Of a DNA stretch of 64,000 bases, positions 28,052-38,738 are shown piece by piece. A program made the position numbers and the translations under genes. The stretch spans positions 682,001 through 746,000 of the forward strand of contig JACQDM010000002.1 in NCBI GenBank assembly GCA_016201045.1, in the 5' to 3' direction. Within the stretch, counting starts at the first letter, position 1. Each line of letters starts with the position of its first letter. The notes beneath the pieces were generated by a model. The model had not been told where the DNA came from. It saw only the letters and a program-made list of their open reading frames with translations, and made no database searches. Origin of the DNA: Afipia sp. Its GTDB lineage: Bacteria > Pseudomonadota > Alphaproteobacteria > Rhizobiales > Xanthobacteraceae.

Positions 28052-30018
28052 TATTCCGCCGCTTGCTTCAATCCCTGCCGCGCGCGCTTGACGTCCGGCG
28101 GTGTCGCTTCATCGGCCAGTGACGCCAGAGCTTCATCGAGCGACACGACCTTCTGACCTTCGCTGCCGAGCCGGCGAATCGAAACCGAACGCGACTCCGC
28201 TTCCTTCTTGCCGACGACGAGAAGGGCCGGGACTTTCGCCAGCGAATGTTCGCGGACCTTGTAGTTGATCTTCTCGTTGCGAAGATCGATGTCCACGCGC
28301 AGACCCGCCTTGCGGCACGCCTCCACAACTTCGCGCGCGTAGTCGTCGCCGTCAGATGTGATCGTCGTCACCACAGCCTGCAACGGCGCGAGCCATAGCG
28401 GGAAGTGACCGGCGAAATGCTCGATCAGGATTCCCGTGAAGCGCTCAAGCGAACCGAGGATCGCGCGATGCAGCATCACCGGCGTCACCTTGTTCGAGTG
28501 CTCGTCGATATAGAAAGCACCAAGACGGCCCGGCAGATTCAAGTCGACCTGAATCGTGCCGCACTGCCATTCGCGGCCGATGGCATCCTTCAGCGTGTAT
28601 TCGAGTTTCGGCCCGTAGAACGCGCCTTCGCCCTTGTTCAGCGACCACGGATGCTGGGTTTCTTCCAGTGTCTTCATCAGCGCGGATTCGGCGGTGGTCC
28701 ACAATTCGTCCGCGCCGATGCGTTTCTCCGGCCGATCCGAGAACTTGATTTCGACATTGTCGAAACCGAAATCCTTGTAGATCGACAGGATCAGATTGTT
28801 CATCGCCAGACATTCTTCGGCGATCTGATCCTGCGTGACGAACACGTGCGCGTCGTCCTGCGTGAATCCGCGCACGCGCATCAGCCCGTGCATCGCGCCC
28901 GACGGCTCGAAGCGATGGACCTTGCCGAACTCGGCGATCTTCAGCGGCAGTTCGCGATAGGACTTCAAGCCATTCTTGAAAATCTGAACGTGGCCCGGAC
29001 AATTCATCGGCTTGATCGCATAGACGCGATTGTCGTCCTCGCGCTTCGCCGTCATGAACATATTTTCCGAATAGGTCGGAATATGCCCGGTCGTGACCCA
29101 CAATTCGCGGTCCATCAACTGCGGCGAATTCACTTCCTGATAGCCGGCTTCGGTCTGGCGGCGGCGGATGTAGTTCTCCAGCATCTGGAACAGCGTCCAG
29201 CCTTTATGATGCCAGAACACCGAACCCGGCGCTTCTTCCTGGAAATGGAAGAGGTCCATCTCGCGGCCGAGACGGCGATGGTCGCGCTTCTCGGCTTCCT
29301 CGAGCTGCTTCATGTAAGCGTCGAGGTCTTCCTGCTTGGCGAACGCCGTGCCGTAGATGCGCGTTAGCATCGGATTATTGCTGTCGCCGCGCCAGTATGC
29401 ACCCGCGACCTTCATCAGCTTGAACGCGTTGCCGACTTTCCCCGTGGACGTCATGTGCGGCCCACGACAGAGATCGAACCAGTCGCCCTGATAGTAAATC
29501 TTGATCGGCTCGTCGCCGGGAATGGCATCGACGAGTTCGACCTTGAAGTTCTCGCCTTTGTCGCGGAACACCTGCTTGGTCTTCTCGCGATCCCACACGT
29601 CCTTGGTGAAGGGCTGATCCTTCGCGACGATCTCGCGCATCTTTTTTTCGATGGCGGCGAAGTCTTCCGGCGTGAACGGCTCGTTGCGGAAGAAGTCGTA
29701 ATAGAATCCGTTGTCGATCACCGGGCCGATGGTGACCTGCGTTCCGGGCCACAGTGTCTGCACGGCTTCAGCCAGCACATGCGCAGCGTCGTGCCGGATC
29801 AATTCCAGCGCGCGCGGGTCTTCGCGGTTGATGAATTCGATCTTCGCATCGCGCGAAATCGGATCGGAAAGGTCTTGCACTTCGCCATCGAGCGCCATCG
29901 CAACGGTGCGTTTCGCCAGCGAGGGCGAGATGCCCTTGGCGATGTCGAGGCCTGTGGTGTTTTTGGGAAACTCCCGGCGTGCGCCGTCGGGAAAAGTCAC
30001 TGCGACCTGGTCGCTCAT
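28051..30018 (-). CDS. thrS: threonine--tRNA ligase
   Basis: Start [30 protein letters not shown] at 30018; class II aaRS motifs, [23 protein letters not shown]. Confidence 0.98.
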   Translation of the reverse strand: MSDQVAVTFPDGARREFPKNTTGLDIAKGISPSLAKRTVAMALDGEVQDLSDPISRDAKIEFINREDPRALELIRHDAAHVLAEAVQTLWPGTQVTIGPVIDNGFYYDFFRNEPFTPEDFAAIEKKMREIVAKDQPFTKDVWDREKTKQVFRDKGENFKVELVDAIPGDEPIKIYYQGDWFDLCRGPHMTSTGKVGNAFKLMKVAGAYWRGDSNNPMLTRIYGTAFAKQEDLDAYMKQLEEAEKRDHRRLGREMDLFHFQEEAPGSVFWHHKGWTLFQMLENYIRRRQTEAGYQEVNSPQLMDRELWVTTGHIPTYSENMFMTAKREDDNRVYAIKPMNCPGHVQIFKNGLKSYRELPLKIAEFGKVHRFEPSGAMHGLMRVRGFTQDDAHVFVTQDQIAEECLAMNNLILSIYKDFGFDNVEIKFSDRPEKRIGADELWTTAESALMKTLEETQHPWSLNKGEGAFYGPKLEYTLKDAIGREWQCGTIQVDLNLPGRLGAFYIDEHSNKVTPVMLHRAILGSLERFTGILIEHFAGHFPLWLAPLQAVVTTITSDGDDYAREVVEACRKAGLRVDIDLRNEKINYKVREHSLAKVPALLVVGKKEAESRSVSIRRLGSEGQKVVSLDEALASLADEATPPDVKRARQGLKQAAE

Positions 30019-30197
30019 TTTATCTTCTGGGCCGCAGCCCAGCTCCTGTTTGCTCACTCCTGCGAACCGACGCAGGTAAGCGATAGGGCAGGGATATATC
30101 AGCCGGAGTGTGCTTCGCAAGCCGGATGAGATAATTGAATGCAACGGATGATAATTCATGCAGTTGCATTGAATGGCAAGTCTGCTAACACGATGCG

Positions 30198-31352
30198 ATG
30201 AATCGCTTCGCTCCCACCTCTCTGCTCATCGGAAATTTCGTCACCGGCCTGTCCGTCATGGGTCCGGCCGGCATGCTCGGCGAATTGGCCGACGGGCTCA
30301 ATGTGTCGGTGCGCGATGCCAGCTTGCTCATCACGTTCGGCGCGGCGGTGTTGTGTATCGGCTCGCCTCTGACCGCGTGGCTGACCAGCCGTTTCGACCG
30401 GCGCCTGCTGCTGACGAGCACGCTGGTCATCGTCGGGCTTGCTCACGCGGCATCGGCACTCGCGCCGAATTACTATTCGCTGCTGGCTTTGCGTCTCATC
30501 ATGCTCGCGGTCGTCGCGCTGTTCACGCCGCAGGCAGCGGGCGCAGCCGCGCTGATGGCACCGGCCGAGCATCGCGGTAGCACGATGTCGTTCGTCTTTC
30601 TGGGCTGGTCGCTATCGGCGGCGTTCGGTCTGCCGGTCGTGACTTATCTCGCAAGCCATTTTGGCTGGCGCTCGGTTTATGCGCTCAGTGCGGGCATCGC
30701 GTTTATTGCAGCGGTGCTGACGGCGTGGCGATTGCCGCGCGGACTGTTCGGTGCTCCGGTGGAATTGGAGACATGGGGCGAACTGTTTCGTAACCCGCTG
30801 ATCGTGATGCTTCTGCTGATTACCGTGGTGCAGACATCGGGACCCTTCGTGATCTTTACCTTCATCGGCCCGGTGATGACCAAGTTGATGAATTCGAGCG
30901 CGGAAACCATCGCGAGCGTGTTCTTCGTCTGGGGCATCACGGGTCTCATCGGCAATATCATCGCCAGCCGTGTTGTCGATTCGTGGGGTGGATGGAAGAC
31001 ATCTTTGACCTGCACGGCGTTTTTGTTGCTCGGCGTAACCGGATGGGCGCTCGGCAGCGGCGTATTGGTCGCGATGTTTGCGGCGACGGTGTTCTGGGGT
31101 CTCGGCTTCGTGCCGTCGAACTCGATGCAGCAGGTTCGATTGGCCGGAGCCGCGCCCGCGCTTGCCAGTGCATCGGTGTCGCTGAACACGTCGTCTCTCT
31201 ATATCGGACAGGCCATCGGTTCCGGTATCGGCGGCATATTCTACGTGCGCGACATGATCGGCGCGATGAACATCGCGGCCATCGTCTTCGTGCTTGTGGC
31301 GATTGCGCTCGTGATCGCAACGCGGCCGCGTGCCGCTATTCAGCCGCGTTAA
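30198..31352 (+). CDS. MFS transporter (sugar/drug efflux type)
   Basis: [58 protein letters not shown]. Confidence 0.93.
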   Translation: MNRFAPTSLLIGNFVTGLSVMGPAGMLGELADGLNVSVRDASLLITFGAAVLCIGSPLTAWLTSRFDRRLLLTSTLVIVGLAHAASALAPNYYSLLALRLIMLAVVALFTPQAAGAAALMAPAEHRGSTMSFVFLGWSLSAAFGLPVVTYLASHFGWRSVYALSAGIAFIAAVLTAWRLPRGLFGAPVELETWGELFRNPLIVMLLLITVVQTSGPFVIFTFIGPVMTKLMNSSAETIASVFFVWGITGLIGNIIASRVVDSWGGWKTSLTCTAFLLLGVTGWALGSGVLVAMFAATVFWGLGFVPSNSMQQVRLAGAAPALASASVSLNTSSLYIGQAIGSGIGGIFYVRDMIGAMNIAAIVFVLVAIALVIATRPRAAIQPR

Positions 31353-31663
31353 ACGTTCGTGCCGCGCCAGCGGGCATAGCGCCACGGCAGAAACCAGCGC
31401 GCATTGCGTGGTGCTGTCTGCGGCACTTTGTCGATGCCGGATGTCCCCCACGGGTTACAGCGCAGCAGCCGCGCCAGCGTCATCCATCCGCCTGCCCAGA
31501 GTCCGAAGCGTTCGATCGCTTCATCGCCGTAAACGGAACAGGTTGGCACGTGCCGACAGTTGGAACCGACGAGGAGCGACAGCGTGTGCCGGTATGTCCA
31601 GATCATGCCGCGCCCCGCGAGCCGTGGAACTCTCAGAACCGATCTGGCGCATTCGGAACACAT
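31349..31663 (-). CDS. yidD: membrane protein insertion efficiency factor YidD
   Basis: IWTYRHTLSLLVGSNCRHVPTCSVYGDEAIERFGLWAGGWMTLARLLRCNPWG. Confidence 0.9.
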   Translation of the reverse strand: MCSECARSVLRVPRLAGRGMIWTYRHTLSLLVGSNCRHVPTCSVYGDEAIERFGLWAGGWMTLARLLRCNPWGTSGIDKVPQTAPRNARWFLPWRYARWRGTNV

Positions 31664-31871
31664 CGCAAAAGGCTTCCTGTGACTTTCTTGTGCGCCGTGC
31701 CGATTCGTTGGCCGTCAATCGAACAGTTCCTTGGCGTGGAACTACAGCGTGCTGTCTTTCACGCAACACTCGGCTCTCTATCGCACATTTGAAGCCGCGT
31801 TGCAGCAAAGTCCAATAGACGCGAATCTCGGCGGCGGTTAGTTTTTGATAACAACCGCATGACAAGATTCG

Positions 31872-32813
31872 TTGTGTGGGACGAGGTTTGCCGTTGCTCT
31901 GTCGGGCGGGGAAGGAACCGAATTGCATCTTGTGAGGTCGCTTACATACAGCGGCTGGGCGCAGGTCTGCGCCGCCGCATTTTGTCTCTCTGTGCCTGGC
32001 CTCGCCACGCTCGGCCCTTCGGCACACGCGGCCGACACCCTCGAAGAGCGCAAGCTTCCGATGACATTCACCTGGCACGACGCCGCTGCTGGCGCGTGCG
32101 ATCCCGATTGCGGCGGCTGGATCGCCGCCGTCGGCATCATCACCAGCGACACGCCTGCGAAATTCGACGAGGTCATCAAGGACCGCAATCTCAGCAACGT
32201 CACGGTGATGCTGGACTCCAGCGGTGGCTCGGTGCTCGACGCCATTGTGCTCGGGCGGCGCTGGCGCGCACTGCGGCTGAATACGGCCGTCGGCATGATC
32301 ATCGAGCGCACGCCTATCGGCGGCGGCGTCGAGCGTGACGTTCTGCCAAATGCCTATTGTGAATCGATGTGCGTATTCCTCCTGCTGTCGGGTCAAACGC
32401 GAACCATTCCCGACGGCGCGCATGTGCGCGTGCATCAGATTTGGATGGGCGACCGCGCCGAGGACGCCAAGGCCGCGAGTTATTCGGCGCAAGACATGAT
32501 GATCGTCGAGCGCGACATCGGACGTCTGGCGAAATACACTTTCGAGATGGGTGGATCGGGCGATCTGCTGTCGCTGGCCTTGAGCGTGCCGCCTTGGGAG
32601 GCGCTGCACGAACTGACGGCGGCAGAATTGCGTCTGACCAATCTCATGACGAACGACGCGCTCGCCGGGATCACTCATCCGCAGATGCCGGTTGCCGACG
32701 CCAAGCCGGTGCAGGATCGCGTCGTGAGTGCTCAAGCTCCCCAAAAATCGACAAAGACCGCGCTGGCCGAACCGCCGACGGGCGGTGCAGCGCCAACGCA
32801 AGATCACAAGTAG
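31872..32813 (+). CDS. exported ClpP/crotonase-fold-like hypothetical protein (start uncertain)
   Basis: TVMLDSSGGSVLDAIVLGRRWRALRLNTAVG...AYCESMCVFLLLSGQTRTIPDGAHVRVHQIW, typical of exported ClpP-like alphaproteobacterial proteins. Confidence 0.8.
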   Translation: MCGTRFAVALSGGEGTELHLVRSLTYSGWAQVCAAAFCLSVPGLATLGPSAHAADTLEERKLPMTFTWHDAAAGACDPDCGGWIAAVGIITSDTPAKFDEVIKDRNLSNVTVMLDSSGGSVLDAIVLGRRWRALRLNTAVGMIIERTPIGGGVERDVLPNAYCESMCVFLLLSGQTRTIPDGAHVRVHQIWMGDRAEDAKAASYSAQDMMIVERDIGRLAKYTFEMGGSGDLLSLALSVPPWEALHELTAAELRLTNLMTNDALAGITHPQMPVADAKPVQDRVVSAQAPQKSTKTALAEPPTGGAAPTQDHK

Positions 32814-32829
32814 GAATTCGGAAGCGGCT

Positions 32830-33288
32830 TCAACTTTGCGCGGATGCGAGCTTGCCGCTTTGCTTGGATTCGATCTGTCCGACCGCATCGACAACGGCAT
32901 CGAATGTCAGCAGTGTTGAGGCGTGGCGCGCCTTGTAATCGCGTACCGGCTCGAGCAATGCGACGTCAGCCCATTTGCCTTCCGGCGGCTTGCCGTTTTC
33001 CTTCAGCATCTTGCGAACGGTCTCGCGCAGATCGCGCAGCTCCGGTCCGTTGGAGCCGATCACATGCCGCGCCATGATCGAGGAGGAAGCCTGTCCAAGC
33101 GCGCAGGCTTTCACGTCATGGGCGAAATCGCTGACCACGCCGTCCTTCATCTTGACGTCAACTTTCACGGTCGAGCCGCACAGCTTCGAATGCGCGGTGG
33201 CGGAGGCGTCGGGGTCCGGCAACCGGCCCAGACGCGGAATATTCCCGGCCAACTCGATGATTTTCTTGTTGTAGATGTCGTTCAGCAT
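32830..33288 (-). CDS. iron-sulfur cluster assembly scaffold (NifU/IscU-like)
   Basis: MLNDIYNKKIIELAGNIPRLGRLPDPDASATAHSKLCGSTVKVDV...ACALGQASSSIMARH. Confidence 0.9.
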   Translation of the reverse strand: MLNDIYNKKIIELAGNIPRLGRLPDPDASATAHSKLCGSTVKVDVKMKDGVVSDFAHDVKACALGQASSSIMARHVIGSNGPELRDLRETVRKMLKENGKPPEGKWADVALLEPVRDYKARHASTLLTFDAVVDAVGQIESKQSGKLASAQS

Positions 33289-33429
33289 GATGTTTGAAAC
33301 CGCTGCCGCATAAGACCTTTGCCGGCCGTACCCTTGGCGGGTCCGGCTGACACCCTATATAGTTATGAGACCGCAGGAAAAACCAGCCTGCGTCGTGAGA
33401 TACCCGGACATATCAGGGTTTCCGGCTTG

Positions 33430-33509
33430 CTTAGATGAACCGGTGACACTCCGGCCTCCGCCACAAGGGGTTGTTATTGTGGTTATGGGACCGGTCGAAC
33501 GGAGATAAA
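33430..33509 (+). promoter_or_regulatory. structured 5' leader of folE (possible THF-II/folE-type riboswitch)
   Basis: ccacaa-ggggttgtta-ttgtgg hairpin, repeated accggt, and ctccg able to pair with cggag of the SD at 33500-33504. Confidence 0.4.
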
Positions 33510-34178
33510 ATGGACGCAATCATCAAGCCAATTCGCGGCGGCAAGCCGTCCGACAAACCCGAAATTCCCGAATCCGATTACATGGCCGCCCCGGTCAAGG
33601 CGGATGCGCCGCGCCCTTCGCGCGCGGAAGCAGAATCCGCCGTGCGAACGCTGCTGGCCTATGTCGGCGAAGACACCAAGCGCGAGGGCCTGCTCGATAC
33701 GCCGCGCCGCGTGGTCGAAGCCTATGACGAGCTGTTTCAGGGATATTTCCAGTGCCCGGCCGAAGTGCTCAACCGCACCTTCGGTGAAACGGCCGGCTAC
33801 GACGACTTCGTGCTGATCCGCGACATCAGCTTCAACTCGCACTGCGAGCACCACATGATGCCGTTCTACGGCAAGGCGCATATCGCTTACGCGCCGGTCG
33901 ATCGCGTCGTCGGTCTGTCGAAGCTCGCGCGTCTGGTCGATATTTTCGCGCAGCGCCTGCAGACGCAGGAGCATCTCACCGCGCAGGTGGCGGGTGCAAT
34001 CAATGCGATCCTCAAACCGCGCGGCGTTGCGGTCGTTATGGAAGCCGAACATACCTGCATGTCGGTGCGCGGCATCGCCAAGGACGGTGCCAAGACATTG
34101 ACGACGCGCTTCACCGGCGTGTTTCATGATAATCCTGACGAGCAGGCCCGTTTCCTCAACATGGTGCGCGGAGTGTAA
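33510..34178 (+). CDS. folE: GTP cyclohydrolase I
   Basis: [54 protein letters not shown]...[11 protein letters not shown]. Confidence 0.98.
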   Translation: MDAIIKPIRGGKPSDKPEIPESDYMAAPVKADAPRPSRAEAESAVRTLLAYVGEDTKREGLLDTPRRVVEAYDELFQGYFQCPAEVLNRTFGETAGYDDFVLIRDISFNSHCEHHMMPFYGKAHIAYAPVDRVVGLSKLARLVDIFAQRLQTQEHLTAQVAGAINAILKPRGVAVVMEAEHTCMSVRGIAKDGAKTLTTRFTGVFHDNPDEQARFLNMVRGV

Positions 34179-34211
34179 CGCTTCTTCGAAGGCGCTCCTC
34201 TCGCCCTCCGA

Positions 34212-34652
34212 ATGAAAGCTTCCACCGTGACTTCTTCCTCATCCACCGACATCGAAGAGGGGTTGACCTTCAGCCCCAAATTCGACGCGTCCGGCCTTGT
34301 GACGTGCGTCGCCACCGATGCGTCGTCGGGCGACGTGCTGATGGTCGCGCACATGAACGACGAGGCGTTGCGCAAGACCATCGCAACCGGCGAGGCGTGG
34401 TATTTCAGCCGCTCGCGCAAGGCGCTCTGGAAAAAGGGCGAGACCTCCGGTCACGTCCAACGCGTCGTCGAGATGCGGATGGACTGCGATCAGGATGCGG
34501 TATGGATCAAAGTCGAACAAAAAGGCGAGGGTGCGTGCCACACCGGCCGGCGCTCATGCTTCTATCGCGCAGTCACGAACAAGGACGGTTCGGCGAAGCT
34601 GAGCTTCGTCGACGCGGACAGGCAGTTCGATCCGGCCAAGGTCTATCGCTAG
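34212..34652 (+). CDS. hisI: phosphoribosyl-AMP cyclohydrolase
   Basis: [72 protein letters not shown]. Confidence 0.97.
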   Translation: MKASTVTSSSSTDIEEGLTFSPKFDASGLVTCVATDASSGDVLMVAHMNDEALRKTIATGEAWYFSRSRKALWKKGETSGHVQRVVEMRMDCDQDAVWIKVEQKGEGACHTGRRSCFYRAVTNKDGSAKLSFVDADRQFDPAKVYR

Positions 34653-34661
34653 GCCTTATGC

Positions 34662-34805
34662 TCAGAAGCGGCGTTTCTGCGTGACCTGACGTTTGGCCCG
34701 CTGGTCCTCGATGCTCCAGAACAGAGCCGTCGAGGCGATCAACAGGCAGCCAACCAGGCCGAAGAACACCCAGGTCGTATCTGCGATACTGAACGAGTCC
34801 ATCAT
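34662..34805 (-). CDS. small membrane protein (~47 aa)
   Basis: MMDSFSIADTTWVFFGLVGCLLIASTALFWSIEDQRAKRQVTQKRRF, single TM. Confidence 0.5.
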   Translation of the reverse strand: MMDSFSIADTTWVFFGLVGCLLIASTALFWSIEDQRAKRQVTQKRRF

Positions 34806-34911
34806 TCCAAGACCCTCCATCGCGGTAGGCAATGCAAACGATGTACCCGCCGACATGACATGCCCGCATGGCAGCTTCGTGTCCGGCGTAAAGCGGCGCA
34901 TGCCGCAAAAG

Positions 34912-34927
34912 TTAACCCGCCGTTAAC
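34912..34927. promoter_or_regulatory. perfect CtrA-like box upstream of lytic transglycosylase gene
   Basis: ttaacccgccgttaac = TTAA-N7-TTAAC, ~50 bp before ATG at 34976. Confidence 0.7.
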
Positions 34928-34975
34928 CATAAATGCCCCATCGTCCCCATAGGTTCCTGGGGAGCGGGGGCTGGC

Positions 34976-35965
34976 ATGGCGATCGATACGTCCACCATTC
35001 TTGCGGGTTTGGATTCGGCTCGCGCCAAAATCGCGAGTTCGATCAAAAACGCCGCGAGCGCGACCGGGGCGAGCTTCGAATATCTCGTCTCCACCGCGAA
35101 AATGGAATCCAACTTCAATACCAGCGCGAAAGCCTCGACCTCGTCGGCGCGGGGGCTGTTTCAATTCATCGATCAGACCTGGCTCGGCACGGTCAAGGAA
35201 GCCGGTCCCAAACTCGGCTTCGGCAAATACGCCGATTCCATCACCAGGACCGCTGACGGCCGATATACGGTCAGCGACAGCGCGACCCGCGATGAAATCC
35301 TCAAACTCCGCGACGATCCGGCAGCGGCCGCAGCTATGGCAGGCGTGCTGACGCAATCCAACAGTTTCAAATTAACCGGCGCGCTTGGACGCCGTCCGAC
35401 CGACGGCGAACTCTACATCGCGCATGTCATGGGCGCGGGCGGCGCGTCGAAGCTGATTTCCAACGCCGAGGACAATCCGAACAAATCCGGCGCGGCGCTA
35501 TTCCCCACAGCGGCAGCGGCAAATCGTTCGATCTTCTATGACCGCGACGGCTCTCCACGCACCATCTCGCAGGTCTACTCGGTGCTGACGTCGCGCTACC
35601 AGACGGCTGCAAACTCGCAGGCGACGCAGACGGTGCTGGCGTCGGCTGGAGCATCGCGGGATTCGACGCGCGTGGCCGCTTTCACGCCCGTCGATAACGC
35701 GGCTTATCTTTCGCAGTTTCCGCAGGTCCGCACGCCGGCACCCGCGCCCGCCGTCCAGCAGGTCGCATCGCTGCAAACTTCGCCAGAGCCGATGTTCCGT
35801 TCGCTCTATCAGCCCGGTGACAGGCCGGAGCCGATTTCACCGGCAGTGCGCGAATTGTGGGGCAATTCGACCTCGCTCACCTCGACCTTGCCTGCGCCGG
35901 GAACCGCCAAGTCATCCATACAGATGGATCTGTTCAGCGATCGTGCTGGCGTGTTCTCCAGCTAG
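34976..35965 (+). CDS. lytic transglycosylase domain protein
   Basis: YLVSTAKMESNFNTSAKASTSSARGLFQFIDQTWLGTVKEAG (ES motif, GLFQF). Confidence 0.9.
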   Translation: MAIDTSTILAGLDSARAKIASSIKNAASATGASFEYLVSTAKMESNFNTSAKASTSSARGLFQFIDQTWLGTVKEAGPKLGFGKYADSITRTADGRYTVSDSATRDEILKLRDDPAAAAAMAGVLTQSNSFKLTGALGRRPTDGELYIAHVMGAGGASKLISNAEDNPNKSGAALFPTAAAANRSIFYDRDGSPRTISQVYSVLTSRYQTAANSQATQTVLASAGASRDSTRVAAFTPVDNAAYLSQFPQVRTPAPAPAVQQVASLQTSPEPMFRSLYQPGDRPEPISPAVRELWGNSTSLTSTLPAPGTAKSSIQMDLFSDRAGVFSS

Positions 35966-36001
35966 CGTGTAGAGGGCGACCGTCGCCGCACGGAGCCTTC
36001 C

Positions 36002-36724
36002 TTGACCTATCTTTTCGTTCTTATTGTCGGTCTCGTCGCCGGTGTCATCAGTGGCATCGTCGGCACTGGCTCGTCGATCATGCTGCTTCCGGTTCTGATC
36101 TATCAGTTCGGGCCGAAGCAGGCGGTGCCGATCATGGCCATTGCAGCAGTCATGGCCAATCTTTCACGCATCATCGTGTGGTGGCGCGAAGTCGACTGGA
36201 AAGCCGTGGCGGCCTATTCGGTCACCGCGGTCCCTGCCGCAGTGCTGGGCGCGCGGACGCTGCTGGCGCTCCCGTCGCATGTCGTCGACATCGCGATCGG
36301 CGTTTTTCTGATCGTGATGATCCCGGCCCGGCGCTGGCTCGCAGCCCGCAACATCGCGCTGCCGCTATGGGCCATGATGGTTGTCGGTGCATTCGCCGGT
36401 TTTCTCACCGGCATTGTCGCATCGACCGGACCGATGACGGTCCCGATCTTCATGACGTTCGGGCTCGTCAAGGGTGCGCTCTTGGGAACGGAAGCGGCCG
36501 GGTCGCTGCTGGTTTACATCGCCAAGTCACTGACGTTCCGCCGCTTCGACGCGATGCCGCTCGATGTGTTTCTCAACGGCCTTATCGCGGGTTCGTCGTT
36601 GTTCGCCGGAGCCTTCGTCGCCAAACGCTTCGTGCTGAAACTCGATCCGGATTCGTTTCGGTTGATGATGGACGCGATGATGCTGGTCGCGGGCGTAGCG
36701 ATCCTGTGGAGTGCGTTCAGTTAA
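36002..36724 (+). CDS. TSUP family (TauE/SafE) transporter
   Basis: LIVGLVAGVISGIVGTGSSIMLLPVLIYQFGPKQAVPIMAIAAVMANLSR. Confidence 0.92.
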   Translation: MTYLFVLIVGLVAGVISGIVGTGSSIMLLPVLIYQFGPKQAVPIMAIAAVMANLSRIIVWWREVDWKAVAAYSVTAVPAAVLGARTLLALPSHVVDIAIGVFLIVMIPARRWLAARNIALPLWAMMVVGAFAGFLTGIVASTGPMTVPIFMTFGLVKGALLGTEAAGSLLVYIAKSLTFRRFDAMPLDVFLNGLIAGSSLFAGAFVAKRFVLKLDPDSFRLMMDAMMLVAGVAILWSAFS

Positions 36725-36863
36725 GCGCCGATTTACGTGAGTTAACGAAAGCTCAATAAACACGGGCGTTTATGGTGAACTGTTTCTTAAGTGTCATGGT
36801 TTACGGTTTCTGACAGTCGGCATCGCGTGGTGATGCCATCATGTTGCGTAAGCCGGAATACCC

Positions 36864-38270
36864 ATGATCGTTCGGCAGTTTATCAACTGGGTTCGCACCG
36901 CCCCCGCAGGCGAGCGCGCAGAGGCGACACGGGCATTGGCCCGCGCCTGGCTTATTTCAGATTTATCGGAAGACGATCGCGCCGCCGCTGAAGGCGCGCT
37001 GCTGATGCTTCTCGACGATCCTTCGCCGCTGGTGCGGCAGGCGATGGCGGAAGTGTTCGCGCGCTCGGCCGACGTTCCGGCATCCATCGTCGCGGCGCTG
37101 TCGGTCGATCAGCCGTCGGTCGCCATTCCAATTCTCGAGCATTCGCCGCTTCTCATCGACGCCGACCTCGTGGATATCGTCGCGACAGGAAATCCCGAGA
37201 CCCAATGCGCGATCGCGCGCCGCGCCGAACTGCCCCCCTCGGTGTCGGCCGCGATCGCGGAAGTCGGCTGTGCGTCCGCCGCGCTCGAACTGATCGAGAA
37301 CCCGGCTGCCGCGCTTGTCCCGTTCTCGATCGATCGCATTGTCGAGCGTCACGGTCATCTTGCCGCCATTCGCGAAGCGCTTCTCGCACTGGAAGACCTC
37401 CCCGCCGCAACGCGGCTTGCTCTGGCCGAACGGCTGTCGAGCACGCTGGCGCATTTCGTCGCCGCGCGCCAATGGCTCAATCCGGATCGTGCCCAGCGCG
37501 CGGCCTCCGAAGCCCTCGAACGCTCCACCGTCAATGTTGCGGCTCAGTCGCGCGGCCAGGACATGGCGGCGCTCATCAAACATCTGCGCAGCACGGGCCA
37601 GCTCAATGCCGGTCTCGTGCTGCGCGCCCTGTTGAGCGGCAATCTCGATCTGTTCGAGGAAGCGCTCGTCGAACTGTCGGGCCTCGCGCGTAATCGCGTC
37701 GCAGCCTTGCTCCACGACCGCGGGGCCGTTGGCCTCAACGCGCTGCTTGCGAAAGCGGGTATTCCTGAATCGACCTATCCCGCATTCCGCGCAGCTCTCG
37801 ATGCTACCCGCGAAGTCGGCTTTGTCGGCACCGTCGGCGGCGCGACGCGCCTAAGCCGCCGCATGGTCGAGCGCGTATTGACGCAATGCGAGCAGGGAAC
37901 CGCTGCGCAGTCGCTGCTCATTCTGCTGCGGCGCTTCGCCACGGAATCCGCCCTAGAAGAAGCGCGGCTCTATTGCGACGAACTGGTCGCAGCGATGCAA
38001 TTCCCCGATCCGGTCGAGGACTTCGATGAGCCTACCGACGAGATGATCCTTGCCGAGCCGCTCGATACGGTCGAACCTTACGACGACGACCCGCAAATGC
38101 TTGCGCTCGAAGCGCCGGAAGTTGAGTACGACGACAATGAGTTGGTCGAGCAGCCCGAAGAGATCGAAGAAGATTTCGTATGGGACAACCGCATCGAGCC
38201 GGTTTTCGACGACTACGCGAGCTTCGACGGATTCGCCGGCCAGGACAACGACCGTTCGATCGCTGCCTAG
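36864..38270 (+). CDS. DUF2336 domain protein
   Basis: DDRAAAEGALLMLLDDPSPLVRQAMAEVFARSADVPASIVAALSVDQPSVAIPILEHSPLLIDADLVDIV. Confidence 0.9.
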   Translation: MIVRQFINWVRTAPAGERAEATRALARAWLISDLSEDDRAAAEGALLMLLDDPSPLVRQAMAEVFARSADVPASIVAALSVDQPSVAIPILEHSPLLIDADLVDIVATGNPETQCAIARRAELPPSVSAAIAEVGCASAALELIENPAAALVPFSIDRIVERHGHLAAIREALLALEDLPAATRLALAERLSSTLAHFVAARQWLNPDRAQRAASEALERSTVNVAAQSRGQDMAALIKHLRSTGQLNAGLVLRALLSGNLDLFEEALVELSGLARNRVAALLHDRGAVGLNALLAKAGIPESTYPAFRAALDATREVGFVGTVGGATRLSRRMVERVLTQCEQGTAAQSLLILLRRFATESALEEARLYCDELVAAMQFPDPVEDFDEPTDEMILAEPLDTVEPYDDDPQMLALEAPEVEYDDNELVEQPEEIEEDFVWDNRIEPVFDDYASFDGFAGQDNDRSIAA

Positions 38271-38293
38271 TCTCGCTCGAATCTTAGTTTCGG

Positions 38294-38605
38294 CTACGCC
38301 TTGCGCCGCGTCTCTGCGACCAATTCGAGCGGCGAGACCGAAACGTCGCCACCCGCGACCTGCCGCGTCCTCTCCTGATACGGTTTGAAAAACGTGCTCT
38401 GCTGCAGCGCTTTTACGGCATCGTCATCGGCAGGCGTGGCGATGTGGTAGTAGTCGTTGCCGTCGCGGCTTTTCATGACACGGTAGGAAATGCGCCCATT
38501 GATCGCGGGATCGGTGTCCAGGGCGGCGATGAATTTCGCAACGTCGCGATGCCACTCTTCCGCTGTGGCACCTGTTAGTTTGTATCTGATCATCGTTTGT
38601 TTCAT
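38294..38605 (-). CDS. conserved hypothetical (antibiotic-biosynthesis-monooxygenase-like fold), coordinates of start approximate
   Basis: MKQTMIRYKLTGATAEEWHRDVAKFIAALDTDPAINGRISYRVMKSRDGNDYYHIATPADDDAVKALQQSTFFKPYQE. Confidence 0.7.
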   Translation of the reverse strand: MKQTMIRYKLTGATAEEWHRDVAKFIAALDTDPAINGRISYRVMKSRDGNDYYHIATPADDDAVKALQQSTFFKPYQERTRQVAGGDVSVSPLELVAETRRKA

Positions 38606-38738
38606 GTCTCGCTCCTGATGCTGGCCGCAAGTATCCGGCGCATAGGTTCGGGAAGGCAAGTATGGACAAAATTGATACTATGAACTTTTTTGCGCGTGGT
38701 AGCGTTTCGCGCTAGCCTTGTGTGTCGATGACGGAGCG

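Noticed and set aside
29375-29752. Second-frame ORFs inside thrS that might suggest a frameshift
   Set aside because: thrS reads through without interruption over its full length
31521-32900. 459-aa minus-strand ORF over the ClpP-like gene
   Set aside because: No recognizable motifs, antisense to a better supported exported protein
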